DNA from: Sodiomyces alkalinus F11 | Lineage: Eukaryota; Ascomycota; Sordariomycetes; Glomerellales; Plectosphaerellaceae | DNA length: 64,000 nt | NCBI RefSeq assembly: GCF_003711515.1 | Contig: NW_021167083.1 | Location: forward strand, 393,932 to 457,931 | Direction of reading: 5' to 3' | Shown here: positions 58,580-64,000 of the stretch, piece after piece | Numbering within the stretch: position 1 is the first letter of the stretch | Layout of the letters: each line of letters opens with the position of its first letter | Program-made: the position numbers and the translations under genes | Notes under the pieces: generated by a model | What the model saw: the letters and a program-made list of their open reading frames with translations, nothing else | Databases searched by the model: none | What the model was told of the DNA's origin: nothing

Positions 58580-58971
58580 GGTTCTGGTGCTGCCTGGTAT
58601 TCTGTCAGTGGGCCAATTGGGTTCGTTGATAGACCGTAGGATGGTTGGGCTCACAAAGGCGACACTATTTCCACGGGGATATGGTGTGCTTGGGGTTGCT
58701 CTTGAGGAACGAACTGGTGATGTTGTTTTCGGCCTGAGACGGGAAATCGTTAGCTGGATCACCCGAAGGCGGTCAAGAGGCAAGGTGACCGTTTCGGGAA
58801 GAGTGGGGCGGCAGAATCCCCGAGTTTTTTGGAGCTGCATCTTTCTGCTTCTGATAAAAGTCGCGGGGGAGCTTCAAACAGAAATAAACAAATAAATTAC
58901 CAGGAAATAGTACGGGGAAGCGTACGATAAATAAAAAAGAAGAAAAAAAAAATCAATTGACATTCGCAGTC
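58580..58971. promoter_or_regulatory. Shared divergent promoter of MIC10 and URB2
   Basis: 392 bp between the start codons with no coding content. An A-rich stretch at about 58928-58955 lies right before the URB2 ATG. Confidence 0.55.
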
Positions 58972-61900
58972 ATGGATACGATCATGATGGATGTGGATAG
59001 TGACGAAGCACATAGTGAAGTGAGTGTCCATGGCTCTCCTCCCTCCCTCCTCATACGCCCTTATGAAGCCTGTGCTGATACTGTCCATGGAATTTCTCCT
59101 GCAGTCTCGTGAAAGAGATCTCATCAAAGCTATTCGTTCGCTCGACCAGACGGGACCGGGAGACCAAGGCCAACACCTCGAGAGTATATGGACTCTTTTG
59201 ACCTCCATCAGCTCGAGCAACTACTTTGCCGCCGAGGAAAGCGTCCTACGATGGCTCCTCAAATCCATGAAACCGAACAACGACACCGCCGAGACCCTAC
59301 GCCGCTTCCCCTTGACGTGGCGCATCCTAGGCTGCACATTTCAGCGCATCCCCCTCTTCTCCCTGGCCAAGTCCCTAGCCGATCGCAAGTTCATGGCTAT
59401 TTTGCAACAGACGCTCGTGGCCGTCGCCAAGCCCAACGAGGACAGTTCCCGAACCTCCGAGTCGAGTAACAAGAGGAAACGGACACCCACCTACACATTT
59501 CAACTCGATAGCTTGAAGAGCCGAGAGGGATGCATTGCCACCGGGGAAGCCATATTGGATGCACTCCGGGTGCTCCTGGACAGACTGGACCACACGTCGT
59601 CACTTGGCTTGAACGAAAAGATGGGCGCAGAACACATCAAGGCGCTCTTCTCACAACCGGCAAGCGAGATGGTGACATACCTCGCGCCTGTCCTGACCCT
59701 GTGCGACCTTTCGACGACGGCGACGACGAGCCATCTCGACTTGACCGAGTCCCAGAGGACGTGGATCCAGACCCTCTCGACGGTGTGGAATCTCCGGCTG
59801 CAGGGCCACGCCGATGCCCTCGAGGCGGCCATGTTCCTATCGCGTCCCGGGTTCGGGCTGCTGGGGAAACTCGTCGGCCTGGCACAGGACGCGCACCCAT
59901 CGCTGGACGACCGGGTCAAGGCCACATGGGCCGAACAGCTAGAGTCGTTCATGCATCGCAACCTCATGCTACCGGCCAAGTCGGCCTTCTTGAACCGGCG
60001 CGACTTGGAGATCCCCACGACTGCCATCGACGTCTCCAAAGCCATCTCCGCGGTTTCCGTCCCCGTTTTCTTCCGCCTGGCAACGAGGGCCCCTCGCATC
60101 TTTGGCGGGGTCACCGCCTCCAAAGCGGAAGGGGAATGGACGGAGGAGACCTTCAAGCTGGCGTATCGGCGGTTGAACAAACTCGAGCCGCCGCAGCTCA
60201 CGTCTTCCCTGGTGAGGATACTACTGCAGGATGCCATCGCGACCGGTTCTCAGATTCGGCTCCAAGACTTGCGGTCCATCTGCGATGCGCATGCTCTCGG
60301 CGATGACGACGCCACGGGCTGGCAGCTCCTCTCGCTCATCGCACAATGCGACCCGGATGCCTTCCTCTTGACGGACAAGGGGGAACGCCTCTTTGCTACG
60401 GTTGCGGAACGGCTCTCGCAAGATCGCAGCGGCACCATACGAGCCCAGGCCGACGAAGAAGCTGTAAAGCAGTTCCTAGACGCCATCATTGGCGGTTTCG
60501 AGAAGGCCCGCGACCTGCCCGGGTTCCTCAAGAGATGGTATACCCAGCTAACCCAATGTGACCGTTCGCTGGTTCTACAACCGGAGAAGCGACCGGTTTG
60601 GTTCACGGACGCGGTTCATCGGAATTCTCGTCTCACCCACCTCATCAAGACGTCGTCCATGACGCCCAAACAGTTGCTGAACGTTCTGCAATGGGTCAAG
60701 GAGCAGGGAGACGGCGTTCCTGAAGCCAAGTTGATTTTCCTCGATACCATCGCATCCTCCGCCACCGACGAGGACTTCTCCGACGTCGTCGGGCCCAAGA
60801 TTTTCGACCTTGTTGAGACGGTATGGTCGTCGGCGCATTTACAGGGCGATCTCCAGTCTTTGCGATGGCCCATCCTGGCCAAGACCGTGTCGTGGGCCGA
60901 TTTCGCGAGCGCGAACAAGATGCAGACGCTTATCAGCCCCGAGCTGAAAAGGGTCTTGTCGAAACAGCCGCTCGATCACCCCGATACCTTTCGAGCCTTC
61001 CAATGTGCGACGACGATATGGCTGGCGTCTTACCCGGATGGTCCCAATGAGCCCAGTCTCTCGGATCTGCTTGCTTCGTTCTCGGAGCGTCTGGCAGAAT
61101 ACGTCCAGTCAGTCGACCCCAGTTCTCCGGGAGGTTCATGGGATCCCTCAAAGGCACAAACGCGGTGGCGGCAAAAGCCTCCGCTTGACGATTCCCAGCC
61201 CGCAGCGGCATCGTATGTGGATTTCTCTCTGGGAGCGGCGTCTCGGCTATTGCCACTGCTTTCCAGAAAGTCCTCTTCCCTCCCGACATTCCTGCAGCGC
61301 ATCCTCGCCATCCCTCCAGCCCATGACGCCTCTTCTTCTTCTTCTTCTTCTTATTCTGGTGAGCGCTTGACCAGTGCTCTGAACGCCGTCTTTGCCAACG
61401 AGACCACCCATCACGAGACGGAGTTTATCGGCAAAGTCGTGGACTATGTCATCGACACGCTGGAATTCCAGTCGAAATCGGCCGGCTGGGACGATGCCCG
61501 GCCCAGGGCCGCGCTGAGGTCGCTAACCGGTGTGCCGGACGAACTGCTATCCAGGCAGCAGAGGGAGCGCATCATGGAAACACTGCATGGACAGAGGCGC
61601 AAGATGAAAGCGAAGGCTGCGGTATCGCCGTCCACCTGGGCTTTGGTCCTGGGACTGATGGTCAAGGTGATGAGACGGCCAACGTTCTACTCCGGGATGG
61701 CTTTCAAACACCTCACATCGCTTGCGAGCAGTGTCGCTTCGTCCGTTTCTCACTCTCGCTCGATCCAGACCCTGGGAATGGGCCGACTTGTTCACGACGT
61801 CTCCCTTGCGACGTTGCGCCAGATGAACGACCACTTTGACGAATGGGGCTCGGCGTATTTCACCAAAGCGAAGCGATACGTCTTGGACGCTGACGCGACG

Positions 61901-63454
61901 GACGGCGACGCGCAGAGCGCTCTCCACATTCCCATCTTCAAGGCCCTCGTCTCGGTGGTATCGTCATCGCCACACTTTACGGGAGATGAGGCCCCGGTCC
62001 GTCCTGATGCCGTGCAGCTACGGCTAGCCCAGATGGTCAAGCGGCCTCTCGACGACTATGCTGGCGGCTGGCGGTCTTCCAACGAGAACAACACGCAGAA
62101 GAAGGCGCAGATCAACGATCTTCTCCTCGCCGTTGACGCCTCGGAGACCTTGACTCCGGAACTGCTCCGGAAGACCATCGAACCCGAGGTTACAGCAGAG
62201 TTGGAGGCGGCCAGTCAACAGAGCATCTCGAGGGGACACCTCAGGGGCTGGAGACTCCGGACTTTCTTGATCAAGAATTTCCCTGGCTATCTGGGCCAAC
62301 CCCGGCCGACGGATTTTGACAAGCTATTTGACCTCGACCGGGAAGGGGGTGGTGTCTCTGCCGAGGAGGGTGACGAGGTGCCTGATCCCGTTGGGGCGAC
62401 TAACCCCCAGGAGACCCTGGAGGCTTGCGTTGACGCCATCGTTGCCAACCTCGATCATGCTCAACGACTGCAGTATATCGAAAAGCTGATCGAGGTGATG
62501 CGCACCGCGCCGGTGGCGGATGGCCACTTGCTAGCCATTCGCCGTATCGTCAGCCAAATGGATGGTAAGTCTATGCGCTTCATGCTCAGAAAAAGAAACA
62601 AGAAGGCAGTGGCTAACCTGAGAACAGACGACCCCAAGTCTTCCGAAACCTCAACCTCCTTCGATCTAGCTACAGCCCACAGCAGGCTGACAAAGTACCT
62701 CGCCGAGACAAGGACCCCCAGGGAGTTCTCCCGCTGCGCCGAAGTCTTGCACTCACTCCTCGACACGAAAGCAACCTCCATGAGCCAGTGGAACATTGAA
62801 ACAACCATGAGCGCGATCTCCGTCGTGGCCGCCAACCGGGCAAAAGTCCACCTAACCTCGTCGGCCGCCGTCTTCACGAGCCTCTGCAAGCTAGCCAGCA
62901 TCGTCATCAGGAGACACCGACTACGGCTGGACGACCACTACCACATCCTCCTCACGGCCCTGGAATCGCTCCTCCGCGCCTTGGTGCATAACACGAGCCG
63001 TCGGTCCAGGGGCAACACCACCGCCGCGAACCACAACCGTAGCAACAACAGCAGCAACAACAGCAGCAACAACAACAACAACAATGGCTCGCTCCTCAAC
63101 GCAAAGCACGCAGCAATGTACACCCGCCTCGTAACCCTCGTCACCGAACCCTCCGCCGCATCCGTGTCCCGGGCACAGTACGTCGGGGCGCTGGACTCCG
63201 CGACCGACGCGGCGAAGAGGGTCGCGGGCCGGCACGTGTATCTCCTGCTGGTGCAGTACGTCAAGCTGCAGCTGGAGCTAGATATCCCGCGCGACGTGCA
63301 GGAGGCGCTGGAGCCGGGGATGTATAGCATCTTCGACGTGACGCCGCCGCCGGTGAGGAAGATCTTGAACGATGCTATGGATGCGAGTGGACGGGCCATC
63401 TTGAGGGAGATGTTCAAGCGGTATACGCAGTTTGGCAAGTGGAGTGGCGTTTAG
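58972..63454 (+). CDS. URB2: Nucleolar pre-ribosome protein URB2
   Basis: URB2 (Npa2) is a large nucleolar alpha-solenoid protein that works with URB1 in early 60S pre-ribosomes and is needed for 27SA2 pre-rRNA processing. Three exons are inferred: 58972-59019 (16 codons, MDTIMMDVDSDEAHSE), 59105-62564 and 62628-63454, giving 1,444 residues. The second intron is 63 bp, has GTAAGT, a GGCTAACC branch site and ACAG, and is in frame, so a naive translation reads through it. The protein is Leu-rich and helical throughout. The conserved URB2 C-terminal domain includes LLVQYVKLQLELDIPRDVQE, then ALEPGMYSIFDV and a final FKRYTQFGKWSGV. An Asn/Ser run near 1325-1340 comes from AAC/AGC repeats in a loop. 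Confidence 0.92.
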
Positions 63455-64000
63455 ACGTATGGTAGAGGGGAGGCATGCTATACTTACCCCTGAAGCCTGC
63501 AGGAGCATATAGAGTGAATAGCTTGGACGTTGTCGAGTGTGGAATGATACCCCTTTTTCCTCGACGATATGACCCCTGACTACCACACCACCACCACCAC
63601 CACCACGACACGACCACAGACTTCACAATATAGTTGAACGAACAAAAAGCACCGTTTTATTTCTCTCCGTCCAAAAGAGGACAAAACAGCCAATGCAATA
63701 GCGTCGCAGTCACCAGACCCGGGGGGGTTATATAAAACAACGACATCCCCCCCATGCCGGCACCGCGAAGCTGGATCGAGGAGGTTCCAGGTCCAAATCA
63801 GCAGTTCCTCCATTGCCCCCTTTCTTTCCCCTGTACCCTAAACGCCAGATTGCCAGAGTCCCGTGTTTCCTCTCGCTCGATCCTTCTCTCAAGGTCTGCA
63901 CTCCGTTCCCCTTCCCATCCCCATTCCCTTTCGTTCTTCCCCCCAAAGTAAAAACAACACGGAAAATAAAATAAAGAAAAATAAAAAAAAAGGGGGGGGG
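63455..64000. other. 3' flank of URB2, ending in poly-A then poly-G
   Basis: No gene was recognised in the last 546 bp. A CAC/CCA repeat lies at 63581-63606, and an 8-G run at 63721. The window ends with an A-rich stretch followed by nine G, which resembles the edge of an assembly gap. Confidence 0.5.

Overview
The window is nuclear DNA of a filamentous ascomycete (Pezizomycotina, most likely a sordariomycete). The grounds are: protein-coding genes split by short introns (mostly 56-230 bp) with GT..AG ends and CTAAC/CTGAC-type branch sites; fungus-typical proteins (fungal ATG16, IRS4, DUF4246, URB2, a split MIC10); and a retrotransposon block carrying the signature of repeat-induced point mutation (RIP). 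No bacterial-type operon, CRISPR array, tRNA or rRNA gene was recognised. I cannot name the species.

Layout. Positions 1 to about 6060 are a dead transposon graveyard. A Ty3/gypsy-like element (minus strand, 1-2762; gag, zinc knuckle and the start of protease) appears to be inserted in the same orientation into a Ty1/copia-like element (minus strand, 2763 to about 6060; gag, zinc knuckle, protease, integrase). Both are riddled with CpA-to-TpA and TpG-to-TpA changes. From 6618 to 34580 the region is gene-dense: VPS16 (-) and ATG16 (+), DOT1 (-) and IRS4 (+), a DUF4246 protein (-) and a PEX11-family protein (+), a hemerythrin-like protein (+), NIP1/eIF3c (-) and the 2,376-residue spliceosome core protein PRP8 (+). 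From 34581 to 46201 there are 11.6 kb in which only one clear gene was found, a two-repeat Myb/SANT transcription factor near 41161-42281. The rest is intergenic DNA rich in microsatellites, homopolymers and small palindromes. From 46202 onward the region is dense again: ketopantoate reductase (-), RAD26/CSB (+), ribosomal proteins S14 (-) and L7 (+), ISA2 (-), MIC10 (-) and URB2 (+).

Most genes are housekeeping genes in divergent pairs that share an upstream region: VPS16/ATG16, DOT1/IRS4, DUF4246/PEX11, NIP1/PRP8, reductase/RAD26, RPS14/RPL7 and MIC10/URB2. Several pairs are functionally coherent: endolysosome and autophagy; two silencing-linked factors; translation and splicing cores; two ribosomal proteins with a telobox between them.

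Nothing in the window amounts to a clearly new biological system. The most interesting signals are the nested, RIP-killed retrotransposons with a RIP-poor island at the gypsy end; a perfect 111-bp tandem duplication in the DUF4246/PEX11 promoter; families of short palindromes confined to intergenic DNA; purine/pyrimidine tracts expanded inside several introns, one of which breaks the assembly; and the putative Fe(II)/2-oxoglutarate-type active site in the DUF4246 protein.
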